Positions 27,197-35,618 of a DNA stretch of 62,781 nucleotides are shown here, piece by piece; within the stretch, counting starts at the first letter, position 1, and each line of letters opens with the position of its first letter. The notes beneath the pieces were generated by a model, which did no database searches, had not been told where the DNA came from, and was given only the letters and a program-made list of their open reading frames with translations. This DNA comes from Alphaproteobacteria bacterium. Lineage in GTDB: Bacteria > Pseudomonadota > Alphaproteobacteria > UBA828. A program made the translations under genes and the position numbers. Location of the stretch: the NCBI GenBank assembly GCA_022826345.1, contig JAJDVB010000079.1, positions 1 through 62,781 of the forward strand. Direction: 5' to 3'.

Positions 27197-28380
27197 GGCT
27201 GCACGGCGCGCCCAAGTGTGTCGATGGGATGGTAGCGGCCGTCCCCACCGATCACCGTGACGAAGACGGCGTCCGAACCCTGATTGTCTTCGCCGCCGTA
27301 TCGAAGCTCGAAGCCTCCGAGATCGATGGCGCCCGCGCGGCGCAGATTGTCGAGCACGCAAGCCCGGTCAACCTCACGGCCGCAGCGCTCGAGAGCCGCG
27401 ATCGCCAGACGGCCCGCCAGGTAGCCTTCGAACGAGACGAAGCCCGGCACGGCTTCGGGCGAATGGGCGGCCAGAGCGCGGCGATAAGCCAGGGTGACGA
27501 CAGGCTCGTCACCGTCAGGGAAGGGCACCACCTGGGTCACGAAGACGCCGGCGCCGGCGGCGCCCAGCTCTCTCGCCAGAGCGTTGCTGCCGACGAAGGA
27601 AATCGTCAGGAAAACGGGATCGAAGCCGGTGTGCCGCGCCCAGGCGATCAGCGCGGCGACCGGCTCATAGGCTCCGACCAGGATGACGGCTCCGGGATCA
27701 GAGCGCCGCACGTCGAGCAATGCCGTCTTCACGGCAGTGGTGTTGCGTGGATAGACCCCGATCGCCACGGGCGCCAACCCGCGCCGTTCGAGCGCCCGGC
27801 GTACCCCTCGATAGCCGGCCTGCCCGAAGGAATCGTCCTGATAGATCACCCCGACCCGGTCAATTCCCAGATCTCCGATCAGGCGGGAGACCATTGCCTC
27901 GGTCTCCTGGTAGTAGGACGCGCGCAGATTGATCACGTTCCGCAACCTGGGGTCACGCAGGAACTCGGCGCCCGTGAAGGGCGCGAGATAGGGAACGCCC
28001 GCATCGGCCGCTATGGGTGTCGCTGAGCGGGAGGTCGGTGTGCCGACTGCGCCGATCAGGGCGAAGACGCCATCGTCGGCGATCAGCTGGCGGGTATTGG
28101 CGATCGCGGCTTCCGGCTCGTAGGCGTCGTCGAGAGACCGAAGCACGAGCGTGCGCCCGTGCACGCCGCCGCCCCGGTTCGCCTCCTCGAACGCCGCCTC
28201 GATACCGAGCCGCAGGTTCTTGCCCAGGTCCTGCGCGGGACCGCTGAAAGCCGCCGATTGTCCGAAGAGGATCTGCTGGTCGGTCACCCCAGGCTCTTCT
28301 GCCTGCACCGCCGCGGCACCCGAAAGCGTGAACCAGACGGCCATGAGGAAGGCCGAGCGCAAACCACCCGTCCGCCTCAT
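27193..28380 (-). CDS. ABC-type substrate-binding protein, Leu/Ile/Val family, coupled to the kinase
   Basis: 395 residues with a Sec signal (RSAFLMAVWFTLSGAAAVQA) and mature start EEPGVTDQQILFGQSAAFSG. Shared blocks with the second binding protein of the operon (SAAFSGP, GGVHGRTLVLRSLDDAYEP, FALIGAVGTPTS, INLRASYYQETEAMV, VGVIYQDDSFGQAGYRGVRRAL) show the two are paralogues. The ATG at 28380 follows GGGGAAG; an earlier in-frame start would bury the signal peptide. It overlaps the histidine kinase gene by four bases and has no transporter partners, so it probably works as the kinase's ligand-binding co-receptor. Confidence 0.88.
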   Translation of the reverse strand: MRRTGGLRSAFLMAVWFTLSGAAAVQAEEPGVTDQQILFGQSAAFSGPAQDLGKNLRLGIEAAFEEANRGGGVHGRTLVLRSLDDAYEPEAAIANTRQLIADDGVFALIGAVGTPTSRSATPIAADAGVPYLAPFTGAEFLRDPRLRNVINLRASYYQETEAMVSRLIGDLGIDRVGVIYQDDSFGQAGYRGVRRALERRGLAPVAIGVYPRNTTAVKTALLDVRRSDPGAVILVGAYEPVAALIAWARHTGFDPVFLTISFVGSNALARELGAAGAGVFVTQVVPFPDGDEPVVTLAYRRALAAHSPEAVPGFVSFEGYLAGRLAIAALERCGREVDRACVLDNLRRAGAIDLGGFELRYGGEDNQGSDAVFVTVIGGDGRYHPIDTLGRAVQP

Positions 28381-28535
28381 CCGCTTCCCCGTTGTATCGT
28401 TGCAGATTGGACGCTCCAGCGCTCGCTCTGCGGGCGCGACGGGGCCGTCTCGCATGCACGAGACGGGAATGCGTCGAAACTCCGCCGCTCGTCGCTCCCC
28501 CGCGTCGACGCGGGAATAGAGCCCAACACTTATCC

Positions 28536-29732
28536 TCATGGCTCGCAGCGATAGAGCGTTATGCAAGTGATGTCGTCGGATTGCGGCGTGTCGCCTGCGA
28601 ATGCGCTCACGGCCTCGAAAACCGCCTTGTTGGCTTCTTTCGCGTCTTTCGGAGGCACTCCGGTAAAGACCATCCGCAGCCGCTCCATATCGAACAACTC
28701 TGCCTTGGCGTTCTCGGCTTCCGTAACGCCATCGGTATAGAATACGACTGATTCGCCCGGCGCGACCTGTAGCGCGTCTTCCGCAAAATCCATGTCAGGC
28801 ATCACGCCGAGCGCGATCCCACTCGCTACGGGAATCTCGCTGGAGCTTCCATCGGCTTTAACAATCACTGGCGGATTGTGGCCCCCGTTTGCATACACCA
28901 TTTCCCCGCTTTCCGGGTCAAAAATTGCGTAGAACAGCGTGACGAACATCATCGCTTCGTTGTCTTCTTGAAGAATTTGGTTGACCTCCTTCAGCACCGC
29001 GCCAGGGCGAGCGGTGCCGATGGCTGCGCCTTTGAGAAGAGTACGGCAAGACATCATGAAGAGGGCGGCAGGAACGCCTTTGCCGGACACGTCCGCGACC
29101 GCAATACCGATACGTCCCTCTTCCAATCTCATAATGTCAAAAAAATCCCCGCCCACTTCCCGAGCGGGCGACATGCTGCCGAACACCTGGTACCGAGAAT
29201 CTGCGGGAAAGACGGTCGGAAGGATCGACTGTTGCATTTTGCTGGCTACATCGAGCTCGTTTTGTATTGCCAGAAGCTTTTCACGCGATTCTGTCGCCTC
29301 TCTCCACGAAAGCAGGTTGCGCAATGTCCGTTCGATCGTGACCTTCAAGTCTGCAAAGTCGATGGGCTTGGTCACGAAATCGAAAGCGCCCCGGTTCATC
29401 GCGGTGCGAATGTTCTTCATGTCGCCGTAAGCTGACACGATCACGGAACGCACGTCCGCATTGACTTCAGAAATCTTTTCAAGGAGCGCAAGACCGTCCA
29501 TCTTGGGCATGTTGATGTCCGAGACCACCAAATCGATGTTCTGATCCTGGCTGAGCAGCTCAAGAGCCTCGATACCATTGTGAGCGAAGACGAACTCGTA
29601 CTGCTGGCGGCGAATCTCCCGGCGCATCTGCTGCAGAACGAGACGCTCCAAGTCAGGTTCGTCGTCTACGACGAGAATCTTGAAGGGAGTCGAACGCATT
29701 TCCAGTATTTCAGCGTTTGGCTCTTGTGTCAT
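28536..29732 (-). CDS. response regulator fused to SpoIIE/PP2C-type phosphatase (RsbU-like)
   Basis: 398 residues. The receiver domain (about 17-135) has acidic D23/D24, phospho-accepting D72 in VVSDINMPKMDG, S100 in VIVSAYGD and K122. A coiled linker (KLLAIQNELDVASKMQQSILP) leads to a SpoIIE-type phosphatase. Metal-binding segments there are EVGGDFFDIM, VADVSGKGVPAALFM, NGGHNPP, YTDGVTEAEN and TPQSDDIT. Such proteins dephosphorylate anti-sigma-factor antagonists in partner-switching pathways. No antagonist or anti-sigma gene is adjacent. It lies 155 bases upstream of the binding-protein/kinase operon on the same strand, so that kinase is the likely phosphodonor. Confidence 0.92.
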   Translation of the reverse strand: MTQEPNAEILEMRSTPFKILVVDDEPDLERLVLQQMRREIRRQQYEFVFAHNGIEALELLSQDQNIDLVVSDINMPKMDGLALLEKISEVNADVRSVIVSAYGDMKNIRTAMNRGAFDFVTKPIDFADLKVTIERTLRNLLSWREATESREKLLAIQNELDVASKMQQSILPTVFPADSRYQVFGSMSPAREVGGDFFDIMRLEEGRIGIAVADVSGKGVPAALFMMSCRTLLKGAAIGTARPGAVLKEVNQILQEDNEAMMFVTLFYAIFDPESGEMVYANGGHNPPVIVKADGSSSEIPVASGIALGVMPDMDFAEDALQVAPGESVVFYTDGVTEAENAKAELFDMERLRMVFTGVPPKDAKEANKAVFEAVSAFAGDTPQSDDITCITLYRCEP

Positions 29733-29931
29733 GGCTCAACTCGTTTTGCGATTCGTGAGAACGCCCGTGGTGTCGTGCTCTGCACACGCCTCGGAGAAGC
29801 GCTTGTGTGTCGACGCCTTTGACTCGTTTCGCGTGATTGTCTGACAATGAAGTTTGATCTAGAACTCCATTTGCGCAGAGAAAATTGTGCCGCTATATTT
29901 GTGAACAATTCCTCGTTTCCTTCGACAAATC

Positions 29932-30588
29932 TCAGTGGGCTCCGTGTGCACGAGCTGTGACGATTGCGCGTTCGATGTCGGTAACGGCGTTGAACACGTC
30001 GCGGCTAACAAGGTCAATGTTGCGGAGTTGTTTTATTCGCGCGCCGACGCTCTTGAACTCGACGTCGAGGTAAATTTCGGGAAGAATACCACAGGAATCC
30101 AACAGAGAGAGCAGAGCGATATCCCGAGGATCGGGTATGTCATCCGAGAGAATGAGCGTCTTTATGCGGCCCTTGATCTCGCGTGCTGCCTCGCCATCGA
30201 CGGTGAGATAGCGGCGTTTGCGGAAGCCCAAGAGAGACTTCTTATCCTGCTGCTCCAGAATGCCTCGCTCTACGAGTCGGTCGAGTGCCTGTTGTTGAAT
30301 GGCTGCCGACTCGTCGGCGGATAACGTCTTTATCCAAGTAGCGGTATCAGAAGTTTCCGCCTGTTCGCCGATCTTGGCCAGGATACGGTCGAGCATGGCC
30401 TCGCCGATCGGCGTACGGTCCATGACGGTCAGCGTCTTGGGATCGGTGTCGATTCGATAAGCGAACGCCAAGTCCACAAGTACGGCGCCGGCCAGGGCGC
30501 ATTCCACGATGTTGGGGTGTATGGGCAGGAACTCGTTGCCTTTCTCATCCAGAAGCAAGAGGCAAGTCTCTTCAACGAATGTCAGCAT
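29932..30588 (-). CDS. GOLPH3/VPS74 (GPP34) family-like protein
   Basis: 218 residues. The start MLTFVEETCLLLLDEKGNEF, the helix pair with ECALAGAVLVDLAFAYRIDTD, VMDRTPIGEAMLDRILAKI, TWIKTLS, LVERGILEQQDKKSLLGFRKRRY and a final helical domain follow the GPP34 layout. In eukaryotes this family binds PI4P at the Golgi and sorts glycosyltransferases. In bacteria the role is unknown. The ATG at 30588 is chosen because homology begins there; a start at 30642 would add 18 non-conserved residues. It lies 199 bases upstream of the phosphatase gene on the same strand. No membrane helix is seen. Confidence 0.8.
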   Translation of the reverse strand: MLTFVEETCLLLLDEKGNEFLPIHPNIVECALAGAVLVDLAFAYRIDTDPKTLTVMDRTPIGEAMLDRILAKIGEQAETSDTATWIKTLSADESAAIQQQALDRLVERGILEQQDKKSLLGFRKRRYLTVDGEAAREIKGRIKTLILSDDIPDPRDIALLSLLDSCGILPEIYLDVEFKSVGARIKQLRNIDLVSRDVFNAVTDIERAIVTARAHGAH

Positions 30589-30846
30589 GTCACCGTCCTG
30601 CTCAGGTGTTGACGACGGACGGAAACGATCGGTCGCCGCCAAATGGTGGGAATTGTGCGGTTGTTACCCTTTCTCGGATTTCAATTCCACCGCGATCCGA
30701 TCGCGACGAAAGATTTTGAGAAGGACCCAAGGCAGTCAGTCACCCACTGCGGCGCCACTTCCGCCCGCCGCCGCGGCGTCGGCTTGGCAACCTCGCTGCT
30801 CGCTGCCAAATGCAGTGGCGGCCAGAATGAGGGTGATCTTCAAGAC
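30589..30846. other. 258-bp intergenic region between GOLPH3-like gene and phosphatase remnant
   Basis: No gene is supported here. It follows the stop of the truncated phosphatase fragment and precedes the GOLPH3-like start, so it must hold that gene's promoter unless transcription comes from the Aap-type gene. No clear promoter or terminator was identified. Confidence 0.4.
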
Positions 30847-31029
30847 TCATCTGGTTGTCGCGCCGTCAGTGTAGAGGAAAATTGCGTCTCCTGGCGCCAG
30901 CGTCAGCACGTTTTCAAGCACATCATCATTGTAAGGGAGGCCCGGCTTGACGCCTATGGTCGTGCCACCAGTCATCGGTAGCGGCGTATTCGAGCCGGAG
31001 CGCCTAACCACATACGGCGGTTTGTCGGC
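30847..31029 (-). pseudogene. remnant of a second SpoIIE/PP2C phosphatase
   Basis: About 60 codons read ADKPPYVVRRSGSNTP, LPMTGGTTIGVKPGLPYNDD, VLENVLTLAPGDAIFLYTDG and ATTR before a stop. This matches the GHNPPY ... LGV ... L.PGD...LYTDGVTEA part of SpoIIE-type phosphatases, as in the intact gene at 28536. The N-terminal metal-binding segments and everything after the YTDG motif are missing. No start codon belongs to it. It begins about 20 bases after the stop of the Aap-type binding protein gene, so a deletion probably joined that gene to the tail of a lost phosphatase. Confidence 0.75.
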
Positions 31030-31051
31030 ACGGCGGCTGCTCTCCGACACT

Positions 31052-32080
31052 TCAGCGGAACGGCGGCGAATAGAGGGCGCCGCCGTCGCCGTAGAGGGCG
31101 CTGAGGCCGCGCGGCAGGCCGAGCGGGCTGCCGGCGCCGAGGTATCTCTCGAAGATCTCGGCGTAGTTGCCTTCCGCCGCAATCGCACGGACCGCCCACC
31201 GCGCGTCGAGGCCCAGCATCTCGCCCAGAGAGCCTTCCGTGCCCAGCATCCGGTTGATCTCCGGGTGATCCGTTCCCTTCGCTAACTCCATGACATTCGC
31301 CTGGGTCACGCCAAGCTCCTCGGCGGTGATCAGCGCGTTGAGCACCCAGCGCCCGACGTCCGCCCACTGGTCGTCGCCGTGGCGCACAAGCGGCCCCAGC
31401 GGCTCCTTCGAGATGATCTCCGGGTAGATCATGTGTGCGTCCGGGTCGTCGAAGGTCGACTTCGTTGCCGCCAGGCCTGAAACGTCTGTCGTGTAGACGT
31501 CGCAGCGTTCCGCCTTGTACGCCGCACGGGCTTCGGCGTTCGTTTCAAGCGGCACCGGCTCATAGGTGATGCCGTTGACGCGGAAGAAGTCGGCCAGGTT
31601 GAGCTCGGTGGTCGTGCCGGTCTGGATGCAAATCGAGGCGCCGTCGAGTTCGGTGGCGCTCTCCACACCGAGCTCCCGGTGGCCGAGGAAACCCTGGCCG
31701 TCATAGTAATTGATCCCGACGAAGGTGAAGCCCAGGTCGACATCGCGTGAGAAGGTCCAGGTCGTGTTGCGCGACAGGATGTCGACTTCGCCGGAGGCCA
31801 ATGCCGGAAAGCGCGTCTTCCCCGTTAATGTGACGAAGGAGATTTTGTCCGGATCACCCAGCACGGCTGCCGCCAGCGCCCGGCAATAGGCCGCCTCGAA
31901 GCCGGACCAACGGCCAGTATCGTCGGTATGAGAAAAGCCCGGCAGGCCCGGGTTGATGCCGCATCTGAGTGTGCCCGCCGCCCTGACGTGATCGAGCGTG
32001 CTTGCGTAAACGTCGGTCGCGAGGACTGTGATCGATACACAGAGGGCAGTCAGGATGCCGACGATTGTATTGAGGTTCAT
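31052..32080 (-). CDS. general L-amino acid ABC transporter substrate-binding protein, AapJ/BztA type
   Basis: 342 residues with a signal peptide (IVGILTALCVSITVLATDVYAS). The mature region has VRAAGTLRCGINPGLPGFS, GFEAAYCRALAAAVLGD, EVDILSRNTTWTFSRD and CDVYTTDVSGLAATKS, characteristic of AapJ/BztA. The usual AapQMP permease and ATPase genes do not follow. Instead a phosphatase remnant and the GOLPH3-like gene lie downstream, so this is an orphan binding protein. The C-terminus (LSALYGDGGALYSPPFR) is somewhat divergent from what I expect for AapJ. Confidence 0.9.
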   Translation of the reverse strand: MNLNTIVGILTALCVSITVLATDVYASTLDHVRAAGTLRCGINPGLPGFSHTDDTGRWSGFEAAYCRALAAAVLGDPDKISFVTLTGKTRFPALASGEVDILSRNTTWTFSRDVDLGFTFVGINYYDGQGFLGHRELGVESATELDGASICIQTGTTTELNLADFFRVNGITYEPVPLETNAEARAAYKAERCDVYTTDVSGLAATKSTFDDPDAHMIYPEIISKEPLGPLVRHGDDQWADVGRWVLNALITAEELGVTQANVMELAKGTDHPEINRMLGTEGSLGEMLGLDARWAVRAIAAEGNYAEIFERYLGAGSPLGLPRGLSALYGDGGALYSPPFR

Positions 32081-32588
32081 TTGCTTGTCTTTATATCAAC
32101 GATGAACAGGAGCCGATAGGAGCGACCTTGTCAGGGGAAGATCGGCGGCGCGGATCAGAACTCACCCGCCTGTCATCGCCAGAAAGATTTCTAATCATGA
32201 CAGAGATTTTGTGATGTCAGTATATTTTTCTTGTGTGTTGCGTGTTGTTTACGTGTCTTTCAGGCACCGGGAGTAAACAGTGGCAATCAGTGCGGGCGCT
32301 CTACACTTCCCCTTGCGGTCGATTGTAGCGCTCATTCTGCTCTCTGACTGAGGCGGTAGGTGGAGCGCGCGGGATGGACGACTGGCTGGTGCAAGCTGAC
32401 AGGACGGCGTTGAGGCTCGACGAGGAGACGTCGCTTCGCGTCGATGGCGAGGGCAGCTCAGCATGTCGGCGCGATGACGGTCCGGCCGCCGGGTTGGCGG
32501 CTGAGGTTGTTCCTGTGCTTATTCTATGAGTCGTGTCGGTTCGGGTGGGGCGCTATGCCCAAGGCCCGAATCGGCGGAGAATGGTGCC
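32081..32588. other. 508-bp divergent intergenic region
   Basis: This separates the Aap-type gene (-) from the P450 gene (+) and must contain promoters for both. An AT-rich stretch at about 32180-32270 contrasts with the GC-rich rest. No gene with plausible codon use was seen, and no specific operator could be identified. Confidence 0.5.
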
Positions 32589-34013
32589 ATGACGCAGAGC
32601 GAGAGCGCGTTGACGTCGCTCGGCGACCTCCCCGGTCCACGGGGACTGCCGCTGCTGGGCAACCTCCATCGGATCCGTTTCGACCGGCTCCACTTGATCC
32701 TCGAAGACTGGGCGGAGCAGTACGGCGCGATATTCCGGATTCGCATCGGGCCACACTGCATCGCGGTGGTCTCGGACCGCTCGGCCATCCAGCGCATCCT
32801 GGTGCAGCGTCCCGAGGGCTTCCGGCGCACCACCATGCTCGAGTCGGTCGCCACCGAAATGCGCCTCAAGGGCGTCTTCGCGGCCGAGGGCGAGGACTGG
32901 CGCCGACAGCGCCGGATCGTCACCGCCGCTCTGAACCGCGCGAAACTCAAGGACTTCTTTCCGACGCTGGCGGTGACGGTGGGACGCCTGCAACGGCGCT
33001 GGGAGCGGGCGGCGGACGCTTCGGAACCCGTCGACCTGTGCCGTGACCTGATGCGCTTTACCGTGGACGTCACCATGCAGCTCGCATTCGGCGTCGATGC
33101 CAACACGCTGGAGACGCCGGGCCCGGTGATACAGCAGCATCTCGACAAGGTCTTCCCGGTGCTGCATCGGCGCGTGAACGCTGCCTTCCCCTGGTGGCGC
33201 TACATCCGCCTGCCCTCGGACCGCGCGCTCGACCGGGCGCTGGTGGCGCTGGAGCGGGAGGTGGGAGACATGGTCCGCGCCACGCGGGAGCGCATGGCGG
33301 CCGAGCCCGAACGGCGCGATGCGCCGACCAACTTCCTGGAGGCCATCCTGGCGGCGGTAGAGACCGAGGAGTCCGGGTTCACCGACGCCGAGATCTTTGC
33401 CAACGCCGGCACGCTGCTGCTGGCGGGTGAGGACACGACGGCGAACAGCATGGCCTGGACCGTCCACTATTTCACGAAGTATCCGGAGCAATTCGAGCGG
33501 GTCCGGCGCGAAGTTGACGCGGTGGTGGCGCCCGAGCCGGTCATCGGAAGCCTGGAGCAGACAACCGAACTTCCGTTCCTCGACGCCTTCTGCAACGAAG
33601 TGATGCGTCTGAAGCCCGTCGCGCCGCTCCATGTGCTCGAGCCCGTCGCCGATGCCACGATCCTCGGCTGCGCGATACCCAAGGGGACGCCGATCATGAT
33701 GCTGGTCAGGCGCATGGCTACACGGAACGAGAACTTTGGTGACGGCGCCTGTTTCGATCCCGATCGCTGGCTTGTGGCGCGCGAGGAGAGAAGTATTCCG
33801 CACGATCGCCGTGCATTCGTTCCATTCGGGGGCGGTCCGCGCCTCTGCCCCGGTCGCAGCCTCGCCTTGCTTCAGATCAGGACGGTCCTCGCGATGCTGT
33901 GCCGGAACTTCCAGGTGGAGCCGGTGCGTGGCGTCACGGACGTAGACGAGTATCTGGCGTTCACGATGATGCCGTCCAATCTGTCCGTGCGTCTGAGCCG
34001 ACTGCGCAGGTGA
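32589..34013 (+). CDS. cytochrome P450
   Basis: 474-residue soluble P450 monooxygenase. PGPRGLPLLGNLH is near the N-terminus. The I-helix oxygen-activation motif AGEDTTAN is at about 279, the K-helix ExxR is NEVMRLKP (E337, R340), and the heme loop is PFGGGPRLCPGRSLAL with cysteine ligand 420. The ATG at 32589 is preceded by GGAG; a start at 32526 would add 21 poorly supported residues. No ferredoxin or reductase gene adjoins, so its redox partner is elsewhere. The substrate is unknown. Confidence 0.92.
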   Translation: MTQSESALTSLGDLPGPRGLPLLGNLHRIRFDRLHLILEDWAEQYGAIFRIRIGPHCIAVVSDRSAIQRILVQRPEGFRRTTMLESVATEMRLKGVFAAEGEDWRRQRRIVTAALNRAKLKDFFPTLAVTVGRLQRRWERAADASEPVDLCRDLMRFTVDVTMQLAFGVDANTLETPGPVIQQHLDKVFPVLHRRVNAAFPWWRYIRLPSDRALDRALVALEREVGDMVRATRERMAAEPERRDAPTNFLEAILAAVETEESGFTDAEIFANAGTLLLAGEDTTANSMAWTVHYFTKYPEQFERVRREVDAVVAPEPVIGSLEQTTELPFLDAFCNEVMRLKPVAPLHVLEPVADATILGCAIPKGTPIMMLVRRMATRNENFGDGACFDPDRWLVAREERSIPHDRRAFVPFGGGPRLCPGRSLALLQIRTVLAMLCRNFQVEPVRGVTDVDEYLAFTMMPSNLSVRLSRLRR

Positions 34014-34167
34014 GCGGTGAAAGCTTGCTGTCTTTCGTCGTCGAAGCGCGAATGCGGCGGGCGATCATCGGCGGGCGCGCGGTGTCAGGCTCACACCTCC
34101 TCTTCAGTATGGCGGGGTCGTTCAACAGGCAGCGGGGTTAAGAGTGTGTGCAGGCCTGACCGAGAAC

Positions 34168-34932
34168 TCAGTAGATGCTGAAGGGGAAGTAGCGCGCGTT
34201 GATCGCCTCATAGGTGCCGTCGGCCAGGATGGCCCGAAGCGCCCGGTTCAGGTCCTGGCGCAGCGTCTCGTCCTCCTTGCGGACCGCGATGCCGATCCCC
34301 TCGTCGAGGCGAAGGCCTTCGCCGGCGAATTCGAACCCGGCTCCGTCCGGGCTCTGGAGCCAGGCATGGTAGCCGAGCCCGTCTCCGAGGACGGCATCCA
34401 GGTGGCCCGCAACGAGATCGTCCAGCATCTCCTGCTGCCCGGTGTAAAGCTCGATGGTCGCCACGCCCGCCATGTTGGCCTCGAGCCAGTCGGAGGACAC
34501 CGTGGCGCGCGCGACGCCGATGGTCGTGCCGGCGGCATTTGCGGGGTCGAACCCGGATCCCTCACGTGCCACGAAGCGGACGACGTTGCTGTAGTACCGG
34601 TCCGTGAAGCTCACGAGCTGGCGGCGCTTCTCGGTGATCGACATGCTGGCGGCGATTGCATCGAACGTCCCCGCGCGCAGCTCAGGGATCAGCGCCTCCC
34701 ACTCGTGCCGTTGGAGCTCGCAGTCCACGCCCATCTCCGCGCAGAGCGCGCCGACGATCTCGATATCGAAGCCGGCGGGCTCGCCCGCATCGTCGTCGTA
34801 GCTGAACGGCGGATAGTCGCCCACCGTGCCGATGCGGAGCTTTCCGTCGGCGGCGAGCGCCGGCCCGGGCACAACAGAGAGCCCGGCGAACAGGCAGATC
34901 GTGAGTACGATCACTGCGGTTCGGATGGCCAT
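34168..34932 (-). CDS. amino-acid-type ABC substrate-binding protein (HisJ/GlnH-like), orphan
   Basis: 254 residues with a signal peptide (AVIVLTICLFAGLSVVPGPALA). The mature start KLRIGTVGDYPPFSYDD, then GFDIEIVGALCAEMGVDCE and LRAGTFDAIAASMSITEKR are hallmarks of polar-amino-acid binding proteins. No permease or ATPase gene lies next to it. It may serve a distant transporter or have a sensory role. A gap of about 155 bases separates it from the convergent P450 gene. Confidence 0.9.
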   Translation of the reverse strand: MAIRTAVIVLTICLFAGLSVVPGPALAADGKLRIGTVGDYPPFSYDDDAGEPAGFDIEIVGALCAEMGVDCELQRHEWEALIPELRAGTFDAIAASMSITEKRRQLVSFTDRYYSNVVRFVAREGSGFDPANAAGTTIGVARATVSSDWLEANMAGVATIELYTGQQEMLDDLVAGHLDAVLGDGLGYHAWLQSPDGAGFEFAGEGLRLDEGIGIAVRKEDETLRQDLNRALRAILADGTYEAINARYFPFSIY

Positions 34933-35187
34933 GGCAATGCTTCTCCTGGGAAAACAGTCGCCCGCCAGCGGGTGGCTGCGTACTCGTCTATCGTTTGAAT
35001 AGCACCGCCGCCGGGCCGGGCCGCGCGGGTGGCAGCACGCCTGTCCGGTCGGTATCCAGTAGCGTCGAAACCACAGGGCGGGTTGCGCCTTCAGAGGCCG
35101 CTCCGGTGCAGCGGCGATCCGTCGTTCTCGATCCGAGTCCTATGAGGGCTCCCGTGGTCGAGCGTCAGTCGTGGATTCTGGCCGGCA

Positions 35188-35487
35188 CTAGCCGGGACGA
35201 CCCGTCCTCCACTCCCACGGCCGGACCTGAACGTCGGCGAAGATGTCCGCCTTGCCGTAGGGGCTGTCGGCCAGAAAAGCGCGTGCCGCATCAAGTGACG
35301 GCGCCTCGGCGATCACGAGCAGGCCGACGATGGACTCCGAATCATCGGAGAGAGTGGGGCCGGCGTTATGGACGACAACGTCGGGATGATCGGGATGATT
35401 ACGCAGATAGTCGATGAAGGCGCCCTGAATCTCGCTGCCTGCCTCAACCCGTCCCGGCTTGTGTGTGACGAATGCGACGACGTACAT
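35188..35487 (-). CDS. YciI family protein
   Basis: 99-residue ferredoxin-like alpha/beta protein. MYVVAFVTHKPGR begins the first strand, the HPDVVVHNAGPTL region includes the conserved histidine, and LDAARAFLADSPYGKADIF and VRPWEW are typical of YciI-like proteins. The biochemical role of most members is unknown. It lies about 130 bases downstream of the permease fusion gene on the same strand. Confidence 0.85.
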   Translation of the reverse strand: MYVVAFVTHKPGRVEAGSEIQGAFIDYLRNHPDHPDVVVHNAGPTLSDDSESIVGLLVIAEAPSLDAARAFLADSPYGKADIFADVQVRPWEWRTGRPG

Positions 35488-35618
35488 CGGTCTTCTCCCT
35501 GTCCTTCGGATAACCCATCTCGATCACGCTAGGCCGGCTCCTCTCACCCTGTCAATTGACGGCTGCGGAGGGGCATTCTGCGCTCCATCCATGGCGTCCG
35601 CGTAGCAGCGCGAAGAGC

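Noticed and set aside
32444..33046. 200-codon frame overlapping the P450 start
   Set aside because: It is out of frame with a complete P450 and lacks recognisable motifs.
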